Origin: Allodiplogaster sudhausi
Lineage: Eukaryota > Nematoda > Chromadorea > Rhabditida > Diplogasteridae
Assembly: GCA_945643635.1 (NCBI GenBank)
Contig: CALZFC010000009.1
Coordinates: 7,248,501-7,312,500, forward strand
Length of the DNA: 64,000 bases
Direction of reading: 5' to 3'
A model generated the notes under the pieces. The model had not been told where the DNA came from, did no database searches, and saw only the letters and a list, made by a program, of their open reading frames with translations. A program made the position numbers and the translations under genes. Shown here one piece after another: positions 15,201 through 30,800 of this stretch (position 1 is the stretch's first letter; each line of letters starts with the position of its first letter).

Positions 15201-18200
15201 AGGCGTCGCTTGCCGAACATCAAATCAAAGAAGTGAAGGCGCAGCGAGACGATTTCCAGTAAGTCAACTTGTATTATTAAAGATAATTTATATGCATGAA
15301 AATAGCTTGAGAAGTATGCACAGTTTAAATTTAGGAAACAGAAGGATGTTTTATCAAGACAAATATTCGATATCAAGCACTCAATGGAAATACTGAAGAA
15401 GGAAAGAGATGATGTTGAGAAGGCCGGGCAGCGTATGTTTTTTTCATACAACGTGTACCCTACATATTAATCAATTTCTTACAACGTATTTGTTGGCAGA
15501 AAACAACGAAGAGATTGAAAAACTGAAGGAGAATGTAATCGACTATGAACGACAGGTAAGTTTTATTGCATACAAATCTCATAATATTGAATCTTTATTT
15601 AGATTAATTTGTTGCGGCGACATAATGACGACCAAGACACCACCATCAAGAATGGCCTCGCCAAAATAACGCAGATCGAGAATGACTTATATTCGCGTAC
15701 CAAGGAAGTCGAAAAGCTCAATGATCTCAACGAGCACCTTCAGAAAGAAAAGCAGGATGTCCTCAGGTAAGGCTAACAGAATCATTTAATATCAAAAGGG
15801 TGTTTCCGCATAAGAAGAGTTAACTTCAACTTGTGATGCTCTTCTTTAAAAAATAAATTCCTACTTTCAGTCAGAAACATCAAGCCGAAACGGAAACCGC
15901 GAATTTGAAGGAGGTGATACGCAAGCTAGAGCAGGAGGCTGAAAAGCTGCGAGCTTTAGTAAAAGAACTAACAGAGAAAGAGAGTGCTGCGCACAATGGA
16001 CAGACGGCGCAGGCAGCAAGAGCTAGTCAACTCGCAAAAGAACTTGAGGACATAAGGAGGGACCGAGCAGCCATCAGCGGTATAAGAGAAACAAAATTTC
16101 GCGTTTAAATTTTTAGAAAGAATCCCAAGACGATTAAAACATTGTCACCACTGCTTGCAGAGCATGCCAGTGCACTCGAGAAGGAGGTTGCAGACCTCAA
16201 AGCCGCGGTGAACGAACTTCGCGACAAGCTTCGCAGGAGTGGCACACAGGCAATTCTCAATGGAAAAGGTAGGATGGGAATGAGATACCAGCTCACTCCA
16301 TCATAACATACAATTACATTAGGTGGCGTAAACATTAACATCGACGATGGAAGGGGAGGAGTAGGATCACGAGCAGGAGATGGAGGTTGTCAAATGGCTG
16401 CCATATGCTTTATAAATAAGGTTTGAAGAGTAAATGAAGAAAATATAGTTACAGGTGGAAGCGGTGGCGCAGTGGGACGACGTCCCGGTAGCGCAGGAAA
16501 GTTCGCATACGGTGGAGGGTCAGACGGCCGAGGTGATGTTAACATCAATATTCACGGCGGCGGTGGAAGTGATGGAACCGGCGGAACTGGTCAGGGAGGC
16601 AAAGGAATTGGAGGCGATGCCTGGTCGGGCGGAGGCTTCGATCCATATGCAACCGGCTACGGTGGCTACGGTGGAAATGCAGATGGCAGCGGTGGAGCAG
16701 GAGAAGGCGATGGGCCGGGTGTGCAAAGGAGGGGCGGCGGACGAGGGCCTGATGATGAGTTGTTAGCAAAAACATTTATGTAAAATAGATCTAATTTATT
16801 TCGCAAATTTAGTGGTGGTGAAGGTTCCGGGGGCAATGGCGACGGAACAACTGGGCGAGACTCGTCCCGCGACGTAGTTGTCGGTGGAAGCCTCCGGTAC
16901 GGAGGACCCGACGCAGGTGGAGTTCATGACGGTGAATATGGGGACGAGGTGGACATCCCTGGTGGTCGGTTTATATTTAATTTGGCGTTCACGTTTTAAT
17001 TAAATTGACATACTATCAAATACTTAATCATCAAACTCCAGGTGTGCGTGATGGCGCAGGTGGCGATGGACGAGATGGTCGGCATGGCCATGACGGCAGA
17101 CCGGGGTAGGATAGACAGCTATGCTTCGTTTTATTTAAAAAAAACTACCCAACAAATGTAGTAAAATGCCCAATACAGCGAAGGCATCACTGATCGAATC
17201 CTCCGCGAGATTAGCGACAACTCTGACAAGTATAAGGACGATGAACTTACTGCGATGCGTATACGAGAGATCAACGACAAGTGGAAGCTCGAATTCGAGA
17301 AGCTCGAAAATGACAGGGTTAGAACACCGTTCGCAAAAATAGTAAGTATAATGTAATTGCAGGACGATCTCGAACGGCGCATCCGTGACCTTGAAGATGA
17401 GCTGTCGCGCGTCGGGCGTGGCTCCGAGCGCGCCGATAGTGATATAAGCGAGTTGAAAAGCAAGTACGAGTCTGAGATTGAGAAGCTCAAAGCTGAGATC
17501 GCTGGACTCAACGATAAGCATATGGGTGACCTGGACGACGAGAGGGAGCAGTACAACCAGGTTTGCACATGTACATACTGTGTCCCATACTCTTTCAATA
17601 CAATTTTTCAGTAAGGAAAAAATAGAAATATAAACTTTGCAGGGCGCGGCAGCGCTCAAAGCGATAGAAGATGAACTTCGAGAGAAGGTCTCAAATCTGG
17701 AGAAGCAGCTTGCAGACTCACTTAGCCGCCAACAGGAACTTGAGCAAGAAAAGGCTGACAGCGACGATAAGATTGATAGCTTATTCGCACAGAATCAGAA
17801 GTACAAAGACGACATTGAAACGCTACGTCAAGACACGGACACGGTAAATGTGATAAAACAGTCAGATATGCATGATAACTATCTAAATATGAAATATTAC
17901 AGGAGATCCAAAAATGGAAAACTGATGCGTACACTGCCCGCTCTGAAGCAAAAGCACTAGAGACGGCAAATGCTGGCCTCAAGGCGCAGCTTCAAACGGC
18001 AAACGATCGCATCGAGACTTTGACGAAAACAGTATCGGATCATACAAGCAAAATAAGAGAATGTAAGCATTTTCTGCATCGTATTAGCCTATAATTCTTT
18101 ATTCTAATTGCTCCTTTTCATAGTGACAACTCAAGTTCGCCGCCTTGAAGAAGACCTCGCTGACACAAAATCTGCACTGCTTCACAAAGAAGGCGACTTG

Positions 18201-21200
18201 GACAACACACAAAGTCGGCTGCGAACAATTGAAGATCAATACGCCGCCCTTCAGACTGACTCGAACAAGATGCGACTCGAGCTGGAAGCAGCATTCAGGT
18301 ACCATCGAAATAAAAACAAATGAGCGGCGTCTTTCGCGCTCGGCCTATTTTGCACTGATAACAATGAGAAGTATACGGGCATTATAGGGAGAATGACATG
18401 CTCAAGAACGCACACAGCAACTCTGAGACTGAAATGTCGCGACTAAAGAACAAACTGAAAGCATCTGAGGACACTCTACGAGAGCTCAAGAACTCCTTCT
18501 CACATCTTAAGGCGGATGTAAGAAAAAAATTGACATGATATACCAGAAGTGACAATATATTGAGTGATAGGTATATTTTAGCGAGAAAAGCTGCACAACG
18601 CGTACCGTGACAAAGCGAAACAGGCAGACCACCTTAACCAGCTCTCGCAACAGTTCGACATCAAGATGCAGAAGATGCGTAATGAGCTAAACGAAGCAAC
18701 GGATAAGGTCAGATTGGAAAAAATATCGAATCCATAGAAGTGACACAGTTGAGCTGACGACGAATTGCAAAGCAGCTTTAAAATCTCTTTTAACGAAAAA
18801 ATTAGCCATTTCAGCTGAGCAACGCAGATCTTGAACGCACTGAGCTACGGAATCGCATTAACAAGATTACAACTGAGTTGAAGTTTGGCGAAGATCAGAT
18901 GAACCGAAAGAATGATGAATATGAGAGTACTCTGAATGATCTCGCGAACGCCCACAGGGCATCTGAGGATGGAAGACTAAATGCGATTCAGGTTTGCGAT
19001 GCAAAATGCATCATACATCTGTACTGAATATTTACTTGCTTTTAAACAGCAATGTCTTTAGGAGCTAGAAACAAAGAAGTACGAACTCAACGACCTGGCA
19101 TCGCGGCTAGACAATACAGAACAACGTCTAATTGCGCTTCAGCAAGACTACATCCGCGCCGACTCAGAGCGCGATAGTCTGGCCGACGCCCTCAGAAGAT
19201 TCCAGGTACCTGAACTCATACGCAAGCAAGACATATTTCTTCATTTCTGCTACTTAAGCTGTCCGCAAATCGGCTGATGTCTTTGAACAACGTCGCCGGG
19301 CTCTTTGGCGGTGGTTTGGCAGATGTATGTCCACCGTCTAATTCTCTAGTGACCAAATGAATATGTCTCAATATCTTAGGGAGCTGCTGGCGGAGCAGTC
19401 GGCCCGGCTGGAATGGGATATGGATACCTGCCTGGTGGGCATCCTGGAAGCACCAACATTAACATTACTGGTGGTTTTGGCCCGGGAGCAGGAGCAGGAG
19501 CATACGGGCAAGGAGGAGGTGCTGGAAGGGACGGAGGACCGGGCAGTGGAGTTGATGATGGTGGTGCTGCACTCCGTGGTGGCTTGCCGATGCCTGTCGA
19601 TCAGGGAGGTGTCATAGGAGAAGGCGATGGCACAGGCGGAGCGACGAACATCGACATAGATTTGGGAGGAGGCACTGGAATGCCTGAGGGATACCAGTCG
19701 GGATACGGAGGATACGGAGGCTAGACTTCTTCAATTCTCTTTTGGGCTTCTAAGCAAACACACGATACCGATGACGTTTTAAGATCCGACAATTGGAGGA
19801 GCGGACGCTGCAGACTCTGGCGGACAACGAGGTACACCAGATTAAATGCCAATTCTGATGAAAAATTAACCTTATTATTCATGGGCACCATTACGATCGC
19901 AGGTGGAGAGAATGGGTTCGGTGCTGGTGGTATTCCACGATCTGTGCCCTTCCCTCCTGTACCCGACTTTTGTTACGGCGGAGGACGCGAACGTGCAGGA
20001 GGATCTGGAGGAGGTACTGCCAGCCAGGTCAACATCAATGAGCATATCGATGTCTCGCAACTCGAGGGCACTCTGCAACAACTGCTAGACAAGATCGCGC
20101 GGCTTGAAGTGGAGAGAGTGAGTTATTCTATGAGGAAAAATATTTTATGACAGATTATTTTTATAGAATGAATTACGCGATGCGCTTAATCGCCTACGTA
20201 AAAAGACGAGCGACTCGCAAACAAGTAACAACAAGCACGAGATCCGATTCAAGACGATTGAGGACAATCTCAACGACGTCGAAGAAGGTACGTGAAATAT
20301 GAACAAGATCTGTGACTATGAGTTAATCTATTCCAGACAAGCGTGCACTCGAAGCCCGCCTCGCGTCTGCCAAGCAACTTCTTCGCTCGCAAGAAGAAGC
20401 GCTGAAACAGCGTGACGATGAGCGACGACAGATGAAGACGAAGATGGTGGCAGCCGAGTTGCAGGCGCGCGGGAAAGAGGCGCAGCTACGCACGCTCACT
20501 GTAGGAGGAAGTGGTTCAATTATTAAATGCCAACTTACGTCAAGCCGAGTACATACTAGAATATACGTAAGGGCAAACATGGTACAATTTTTTTCTTTAG
20601 GAACAGCTCAAGAACCTCCGAGCCGACCTCGACAACGCACATACCGAAATAAGACAACTCCGAGATCGCGAGGAGTCATGGGATGCAAGCCGATTCCACG
20701 TAAGATGGACTGTGTGCCGATGCACTCAAACATTTAGTCATTCAGCTCGAAAGCCAAGTTCGCGAAAACGACGCAGAGAAGCATAAGATCATCATCCAGA
20801 TCAACCAATACGAGAGTGAACGAACAGTAAGCTCAACATATACCAACTATATTTTTGAGAATGGATAATAATAGTATTTTTGCAGGGACATCTAGAGAAG
20901 CTTAAGGAGCTTGAAAGTCAACTGCGACTCATAGAGCAGAAATATAGCGACAAATCGGACGACTACGACCGAGTCAAGCGCGAACTCGCAAAGGTATCTG
21001 CTACATGAGTCGATTTCTCTGATTGTGAGAACACTCTCCCCTCTCTTTTAGGCCGGGTCTTACGAGCTTGAGGTCCGCAAGACCACAGAGCTCTACAACA
21101 AAGTGAATGGGGAGCTTCAAGGCTACAAGGATCAGGTTCTGCAATATATCAAACCAATTTTCTCCCAATAAATGGAGCAGTCAGAAAATATACTCTTTTT

Positions 21201-23163
21201 TAGATCACTGCTTTGAATAACGACGTGACGACAGCGAACTCGCGAAAGCAACAGTTGGAGACCGAACTGCTCAATCTTCGAGCCGAGCTACGTGATGCGA
21301 AACAGCGTGCGCACGACGTCGCAAGTCGCGTTTCCGAGCTGCAGAGACAACTACAAGACGCACACGCAGAGAAGAATCGACTTGAGGATCGCATTCTCAA
21401 TCTGGACAAGGTCTAATAACAAACGCATAATTGTTCCTCAAAGAAGGAATACGCCTACTTCCTTCAGACCATTGCGACAAATCGTACAAACGAGGGCGAA
21501 CTACGTCAACAACTTGACACGAGCAAGAACGAGCGGCGTGAGATGCAGAAGGAGATTGACGAGCTAAAGCGACGGCTCAGCGATCTAGAGAGTGACCGCC
21601 GCAATGCCGCTTTCCAGATGGAAAGCTGCAAGAAGGAGAAAGGCGTCCTAATCAAGAAGATAGAGATTGTCAGTTAGCCGCAAATGAGGGAATTAGAAAG
21701 AAAATGATGAGTAATGCTCGCGAAAGAAAAGAAGAGACAGATGGGTTCATTCAGCTAGAGGCGGATAAACGACGCACTGACAACGCCATTCGTGAAACTG
21801 CACTTCAACGAGAAGCGATTGAGAAATCGTTGAACGCTATGGAAAGGGAGAACAAGGTTCGGAAATGAAAATGCCGCGAAAGATATATTGAAGAAATCAT
21901 ACAGATATGGATCAAAGGAACGATACTTTAGGAGCTCTATAAGAACTGCGCACAGCTACAGCAGCAGATTGCACAGCTCGAAATTGAGAACGGCAATCGC
22001 ATTCTCGACCTCACAAATAAGCAGCGATCCGAGCAGGAGCGCCAGTTACATCGCATGAAACAGGAGAAAAATCAGGCAAGTGAACACTTACTGTCATAAA
22101 AAGTCACCTGCCAAACAAAGCGACTATCGAAATAATTTCCAGATCGAGAAGGTAATCGAAAATCGCGAACGCACCCATAGGAACCGCATCAAGCAGCTTG
22201 AAGACCAGGTCATAATAATGCGAGATCAGCTGGAAGCAGAGAGGCGCAGACGACGAGAGTTAGTCATAGTTCATTACTCACCAATTAAAAATCTCGGGCC
22301 ACTCCTTCAAGTATTCTCAACTCTGCACCCGATCAGGTACGTTGACCGGACATTAGTGGGAGACATTGGCCGACTCGGTGGCAATGTTCTCGGGATCCGC
22401 AGCTACGACAGTGCCGGCATCGACCACTACGGTGGCGGAGTGCCCGGCGGCGCGCGGTCAGTGCGGTGAGCCGTGAATTGCTTCCTAAGTTCTTAGCACT
22501 ATTACACGGCGTTAACCCGGCACTCACTTAATTTTGGCATCTGTAACACAATTCACATCGCAAATCGCACGACATCCATCCGCCTGACTGAGTGTGCATG
22601 CACCCAATCTTCGGATAGTAAACAAAAACTAAATATGTTATGACAATACAGCTTCGCCCCGCGCACAATGTTTGCATCGAATCCGCTGACTCCACCAATT
22701 GGCTCGTCGACGCCGACGCATCGCGCTTTTGGCGGCGAGCTGCCCTACCGTGGCGGAGGGCCAGCGGCATTCGGGCATGCCGGTAGCGGCTCCACTAACA
22801 TCAATATTGATCTCGGCGGGACGCCAGCCGCAGTCGATGTAAGCGGCGGCCGGCCACATAGCAGCCAACAAGCGGATCCGTATGCCGCTGGTGTCGTTGG
22901 CTACGGAGCACGCGATAGTATCGCGTCAGCATCAGAAGGCGGCAAAGTCAGTGTTCGCAGCATTATTACTCGCAAGGGAGCCGGAAGGCACCAGTGAATG
23001 TAGTGAAAGAAGATACCCCAAGTAACCCCTTTTCCAGGACGGCTCTATCGTAGACGTACCAGCGAGCGGCGTACGCGAACTGAACTACGATCAGCAATCG
23101 GAGACGTCAAGCATGAACGGCAGTAAGTACGATACGCTCGCTCCGAATCCGCATGATATGTAG
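9618..23163 (+). CDS. che-10: Rootletin (ciliary rootlet coiled-coil protein), 53 exons
   Basis: Hand-assembled exons from ATG 9618 to TAG 23163 total 7,659 nt (2,552 residues) with every phase closing. Rootletin polymerises into the striated rootlet that anchors cilia to the basal body. Diagnostic matches to vertebrate rootletin: an N-terminal [18 protein letters not shown] segment, [20 protein letters not shown], and a C-terminal [17 protein letters not shown] followed by [12 protein letters not shown]. Nearly everything between is heptad-type coiled coil, with extra glycine-rich modules. The model is longer than human rootletin (about 2,017 aa), largely because of these inserts. The frame is open upstream of ATG 9618 to an acceptor near 9593, so the N-terminus could extend through earlier exons. 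Introns after 12080 and 22075 begin with GC, as probably does the one after 19719. Confidence 0.92.
12356..12610 (+). other. che-10: Rootletin glycine-rich module 1 (exon 6)
   Basis: A single 255-nt exon inserts a run of about 50 Gly-rich residues containing [12 protein letters not shown] (TNIDI at 12414-12428) between two coiled-coil segments, then returns to helix at [14 protein letters not shown]. Confidence 0.88.
12659..16268 (+). other. che-10: Rootletin coiled-coil block A (exons 7-22)
   Basis: Exons 12659-12803, 12874-12980, 13289-13401, 13499-13567, 13622-13790, 13868-13988, 14048-14135, 14214-14442, 14529-14660, 14755-15021, 15103-15258, 15335-15432, 15500-15555, 15603-15766, 15871-16079 and 16161-16268. 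Mostly heptad coiled coil. Exon 13622-13790 carries a valine version of the repeated motif (GTSVNVNVD, 13675-13701). Exon 14048-14135 ends in a basic Ser/Pro patch resembling the Ser/Pro-rich break in vertebrate rootletin. The acceptors of 13622 and 15103 are AAG, not the usual CAG/TAG. Confidence 0.85.
13015..13215 (+). repeat. Possible SINE-like insertion in a rootletin intron
   Basis: This 308-bp intron (12981-13288) is longer than its neighbours. It holds a G/C-rich stretch ending in GGGATCGAATTCGG, which resembles a tRNA B box. A tRNA-derived element is possible. No clear A box or target duplication was seen. Confidence 0.25.
16323..17105 (+). other. che-10: Rootletin glycine-rich module 2 (exons 23-26)
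   Basis: Exons 16323-16385, 16455-16758, 16813-16961 and 17042-17105. Almost pure glycine-rich sequence with [10 protein letters not shown] (16322-16348), [12 protein letters not shown] (16532-16567), YGGYGG runs and, in the last exon, short collagen-like triplets ([13 protein letters not shown]). Coiled coil resumes at 17179. Confidence 0.85.
17179..19205 (+). other. che-10: Rootletin coiled-coil block B (exons 27-35)
   Basis: Exons 17179-17317, 17363-17560, 17643-17843, 17903-18062, 18124-18298, 18388-18517, 18582-18707, 18815-18991 and 19062-19205. Continuous Glu/Lys/Arg/Leu heptads with no glycine modules; introns are short and GT-AG. Confidence 0.88.
19259..20117 (+). other. che-10: Rootletin glycine-rich module 3 (exons 36-39)
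   Basis: Exons 19259-19324, 19380-19719, 19784-19831 and 19903-20117. Contains two copies of the motif in one exon (STNINIT, 19449-19469; ATNIDIDL, 19641-19664) and [11 protein letters not shown] at 20022-20054, which runs straight into coiled coil. The boundary at 19719 is tentative: it needs a GC donor (G|GCTAGA) to avoid a stop and keep phase. The acceptors at 19259 and 19784 are AAG. Confidence 0.78.
20167..22258 (+). other. che-10: Rootletin coiled-coil block C (exons 40-50)
   Basis: Exons 20167-20287, 20337-20500, 20601-20699, 20746-20826, 20886-20993, 21052-21135, 21204-21410, 21468-21668, 21755-21856, 21932-22075 and 22143-22258. Ends with the most conserved rootletin segment ([15 protein letters not shown]). 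The intron after 22075 has a strong GC donor, CAG|GCAAGT. Confidence 0.9.
22337..23163 (+). other. che-10: Rootletin C-terminal glycine-rich tail (exons 51-53)
   Basis: Exons 22337-22465, 22652-22946 and 23038-23163 (TAG). After the last helix the protein ends in a Gly/Ser/Pro tail with another motif copy ([10 protein letters not shown], 22791-22820) and a short polar terminus ending NPHDM. Confidence 0.85.
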
Positions 23164-23312
23164 AACGTAATCGCGACGTAATAGTGCTTGTGTAGCCTTC
23201 AGTCTGCACATTAATGACTACGCATTTCACAAAACATTACTCATTTGCGCGCCTTTCCAAGTGGTTAAATGATCAGTTCTTTTTCATCTCAACATTGCAA
23301 ATTCGCAATTTG

Positions 23313-23318
23313 AATAAA
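23313..23318 (+). terminator. Probable polyadenylation signal of rootletin
   Basis: AATAAA lies 150 bp after the rootletin stop codon. No nearer canonical hexamer was noticed. Confidence 0.55.
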
Positions 23319-24106
23319 AGCTTTACTACTAGAATTGAGCGCGGTGTGTCTCTGTTATTCCGCAATGTATGCACCTATTGCCTTTCATCTGGGCCATGTC
23401 GATTTTGCAAGATAGAACAATGAAATCATGCAAACAAGCCACTTGTATGGCTTTAGTTCTTAATTCTTCATGGCAGATCTCTCCATCCTGCATACTACTA
23501 ACTTACGCATACATTCGTAAATGCTAGTTCGGTAGCGAAGTAATAAATTCCAGAAGGCATAGTAATAGTACTCGTTGCTTCAAGACATGTAATACTGAAT
23601 ATGAAGTCCACTCTTTTTTTCCTATCACTCGGATATTCAGCTTTCGTTCAAACTGTTTTGTCTACGCTGACTCTTTTTCACTTATCGAGCTTCTTGTTTT
23701 GAACCTACTGGATAGCACTTGCATAGTTCAGAAACTCAGATGAAGCAGTATTGTCATCAGATGCAGTATTAGTAGTTGAAACAATGCAGTATTTTTTTCA
23801 ATTCCGGCATAACGGAATAAAGCTTTGTAATGCTTCAGCAAACAATGATTGCAGACAGACAGGAAAGCGCCAAGCATCAAGAGCTCGATGTAGACAATGA
23901 ATAGCAGAACCGTATATGAATAAATCAAAATTTCCCCAATTATTTGTTTTATGCTAGCTCAAAAATGAAATCATGCGGATCTTAAAGGCGTTCGCATTAA
24001 TTTCACCAGAGTTTAAGTAAGGGGATTAACCAAACCGAATATCATAACACATTTATGTTAAAAAAAAACTTCATATATAAACAATTCCTTGTTCAGTTAG
24101 TGCCTA

Positions 24107-26845
<2,739 letters not shown>

Positions 26846-27859
26846 TGTGCTCTTCTATCGAAGTGATTCCCAATGGACGATAGGATGGACAGGCAAATTG
26901 ATCCTCCACTGGCTGAACAGGCGATGAAGGGAGGTAGGGTGCGCCTGTAATAGCAGAGAAAGAAGAGGCTCCTTATCACCACCTTATCAACATGATAACG
27001 TGACCCTTCAACTGCTCCCGTCCTACACGCATAATGCAAGCACTCGCAGCACAGCAGTGGCTTTGATAAGAACACGAGAACGTACACCGTACGAAACCGA
27101 GTTTCATCAGTTAGCAATGGGCCGCTAGCGAGAAAAGACATTGCGAAATCGATCACACGATAGCGGAACTCGCGCGAAAAAAGGAATACAGAAGAAGCAA
27201 GGGAAAAACGACATGAAAAAGCAGAAGGCAGCATGCGCTTACTCATATAAAGCACATGGCACACATTGACCACGTTTTGAAAATCTGTAAGATGTGAATT
27301 TAATGAACACACGACTCCTTGAGCCTTCTGAAATTATATATTGCCTATGACAAATTTATCATATCTATTATTAATATTCAAATATCAATACATATTTTTT
27401 ATATAAATCTTGACAAGATTCAACCAATTCTATCACAGAGACAAGGAAATTAATTATTGTGAACATGTTTGCTGAGTGAGCAGTACGTTTACAATTTGAA
27501 AGTACACCACCGCACTAATATTCTTGACAAAGAAGGATGATTCGCTGGGCGTGCGCAAGACTGTCACCGGTTAGCACATTCATTATGCTGCGTTGCTGAC
27601 ATTCGACTGCTGCTCTATCGTGGAGGAGCCGTCTCTTGATGCGAGAACGTGTACGGCGGATTCCTCGATAGCTTCTCCCTCCACTCGGAACGACCATGGC
27701 TAACACAGGGCGGCATCGGTTCGTTTCACTCTGATATTCGTTCGGAAAATTCTTGCCGTTATGCTCTTTGGCCGTCCACTTACTTTCCAAGAAATCATTC
27801 TGTTTTCCATTGCCATTTCAATTTTTAGTTATTCTGTGCTTTCGTCTTCGTGAGATGGG
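26846..27859. promoter_or_regulatory. Shared divergent promoter region of PI4K2 and RME-4 homologue
   Basis: The two start codons face away from each other 1,014 bp apart. The stretch has no repeat tract and no supported exon; open frames in it have no recognisable content. Confidence 0.6.
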
Positions 27860-30800
27860 ATGAATTCCAGGCATTTTGAATGCGTGACTTTCTGTAATTG
27901 TTTTAATATTTCTAGGACGAATGTTGCAACGCTGTTCGATGTGTTTTGCGAAGTCGCGGCGCCGGACGCGGCGGCGACTGGAAAGCCGACGATTGTGCAG
28001 AAGTACCCGGAGGACTTCAACGATGCCGCCATTCTAGACAGCGTCCGCCTCTTCGCCTTTCCCGCCGGCGCTGACATGTTACTTTGATGTTCTTTCTCTT
28101 TTCGCACATTATATCCCTTTCCTCCTTATATGATAATACGACCACACGTGGTCTATTTAAACCGCGTAATCATGATGAAAAACCATGCAAATTAATAGGT
28201 AGAGAGAGAGAGAACTACTGATATAGTCTTCAATTTTCGCGGTTTTCCTCATTCCTTCGTTTGCTGTTGTAACACCATATGAAAGACACAAAATTGTATA
28301 CAGTAAAAGGAGCGTTTACATTTCTGCAGAATGTGCTGTTCCATAATAGTAGTTTATGTGGCTTGCCTCTGATAAGTAAGTTCTGCTTTTGTAGAGACGG
28401 TGTTGATACGGTCCAACTGTTCGTCTTTGCCCTGACGGATGTTCACCGATTGCACACCTACGGATTCTGCCGCTATACTCCGAGGACAAACACGTGCATT
28501 TGTCTGCTCACGTCAGTAGCTTTTTTAAATTTTTATTATTTTATTGACATAATATTTCCTTCATCACTGAAATAAAATTGCTTCACAGAGGTTACCAGTG
28601 GACAAACGTCTTCTTTACACTGCTGAACCACATCTCTGTTGTAATCAACAATGGCACGGTCCGATTTTCGGTTTATGTATTTGCTTATTACTCTTTCCGT
28701 AAATATCGAAATGTTTCATTAACAGTTTGTAGTTTACTTTTGTTTACCTTATTCTGCCATTATTCTAAACTGAAATGCTAGTTCGAGTTTGCCGGCACCG
28801 TAAACTGAAATATCTTTTCAGCAAGAAGATCTTGATTCGTTACTCACTCGGATCTATCACACGGACACGCCGGCTGTAGGAGATCGACTCGGATTCGAAG
28901 TCGGCAAGCATGTCCGTACTACTCATTCTCCTTTTCAATTTACTGTGTGTTTCTATTTCCCCTCAACTGCAGCATCACAGTAGGCATTGTGAGCTTTTTC
29001 TTTATAATTTTTGGCGATTTTTTAATATTCGAAAGTATTTATTTCTTTATTTTAGTTTGTGTTTGTATTGACTTAGTTGCAGCGCGTGACGGTGGACATT
29101 CCCGATCTGACACGTCTGCCCACTCTCAAAGACGACAAGTTCATGCTCGAGTTCTACAACGGCGTGACGTCACGACAGATGATGTCTGTTTATGCAAGGT
29201 CTGCTCTCCCTTCCTATCATTCCGACCGTTCAGGAAATCACTACTAATGATTCATGATAGCAATTTGTTTATTTCAGAGCTGAAGTATTAGGCTTATATT
29301 TACGAGGTGGGCTTTTCCATTTGGGTAGAAATTAGCCAAAGAAAATAATGTATTAAAAAAAAAAACCTTTTAGTCTCTTAAAAGAGCGACGAATCCTGTT
29401 CACTGGCCGCAAGCTCAGTCAGGTCAGCTCGTGCGTAATCGCCGCGTCCACTCTGCTGTATCCGATGACGTGGTTAGTCACGAACGGCCAGTTGTGGTCA
29501 GAGTTTAATTGTAAGTGGTCCCGTTTACTTTACGTGCCCATCCTGATTTCGGGGTTTTCCGGAGCCATACCCCACCCATAGTATGACGTTCAAATTCAGT
29601 TTTTACTCCGCCTTGCTTTCCGAACCCCCAGCCCCCCTACACCCTCTTTTCCGAGCAGTTCAGATTGCAGTTATTCCCTTATTGTGGCGCTCGTTAGTTC
29701 CTTCTTTGTAATTTCAGAGAATATTTCGAATTTTAGCTTTACTCATTTATGCTGATGAAAATGCCACTGACCTTTTAAAACGATGTCACCATGCTTCTCT
29801 TGATACCAAAATGTCGGCGAATATTATATTTTGTTTTATTCGTGACTCCTTGTTCCGTTCTAGTTCCCAAAGACCCCAAAGCCAGTCAGTTTAGCCTTTC
29901 CTGCGATAATTTTATTTTCGACTGCATAAAAGTGCGTGAGTAATTGGGAAGACTTATGCTTGAGGTGGCACATCTTCCTGCCAATCATCCCAGCTGAGCG
30001 CCGTGACATGATCTCTGCTCCCATGCCGTACATTATTGGCATTCCAAAGCAGCTGCTCGACGCGCAGGTTTTTGGCCTATTATTTCCTCTTGCTTTTTAC
30101 TACTTTGATGCGATTTTGCAAATCGAATGTACAAATCTCCTGTTTTTAACTGACTAATCTTTTCTACTTCTTATTAACAGACGATGAAGGAGCTCGGTGA
30201 CGTCATGATTGTTGACCTCGACGAGCGCAGTCTCCAGGCTTCCCACGACGACTTTGCCGCGTTACCTTCCGAGGTTTGGATTACCCTGGACAATTAGCAC
30301 CTTAATAGATGTGATTGTTCTCTCACATTGTCATTTGCTACAATTGCGCAATCAGTCAATGCCATTTCCTTCTTTTAAACGGCGCATAAGGCCCTACTGT
30401 CTTTGAAAACTTTCGCGAATGTCAGCGATTCAAAGCTATTTTAGTCAAAAAATGTCCCAAAACATAAGTAAATCTTCCTTTTTTTAAATGATTCTTGCTA
30501 TGTTTTTAATGATTTCTTGTAGAATGGGCTTTAGCTAGAATTAAACTTCTTGATTACTCCTTGTAAGAATGAAGTGTCAAGTGAACGAGAGAGAGTGTTG
30601 CAGGTGCAGTCCCATCTGCGTTCCGCCCTGAAGACCGGAGTGGACATGGGCGATGCCTTGTCGCGTGTCTTCCTCCGTGCCACTCTCACGCTCTTCGGCC
30701 TCTATCGCGTCGGACTCGTGCGGGACGAGCAGACCACGGTGAGAAGGGATACTTTGTGGTATTTTAACTTTGTGATAAGTGGGCTGTACCTGCCCAACTT

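Noticed and set aside
16520..16775. Minus-strand open frames opposite the rootletin glycine-rich exon
   Set aside because: Antisense of glycine codons gives open His/Ala/Ser frames; the plus-strand frame is the one that joins in phase.
29277..29315. Possible extra RME-4 exon after the acceptor at 29277
   Set aside because: Joining 29198 directly to 29374 restores the family sequence YAS-LLKERRILF; the intervening piece would add residues not found in DENND1 proteins.
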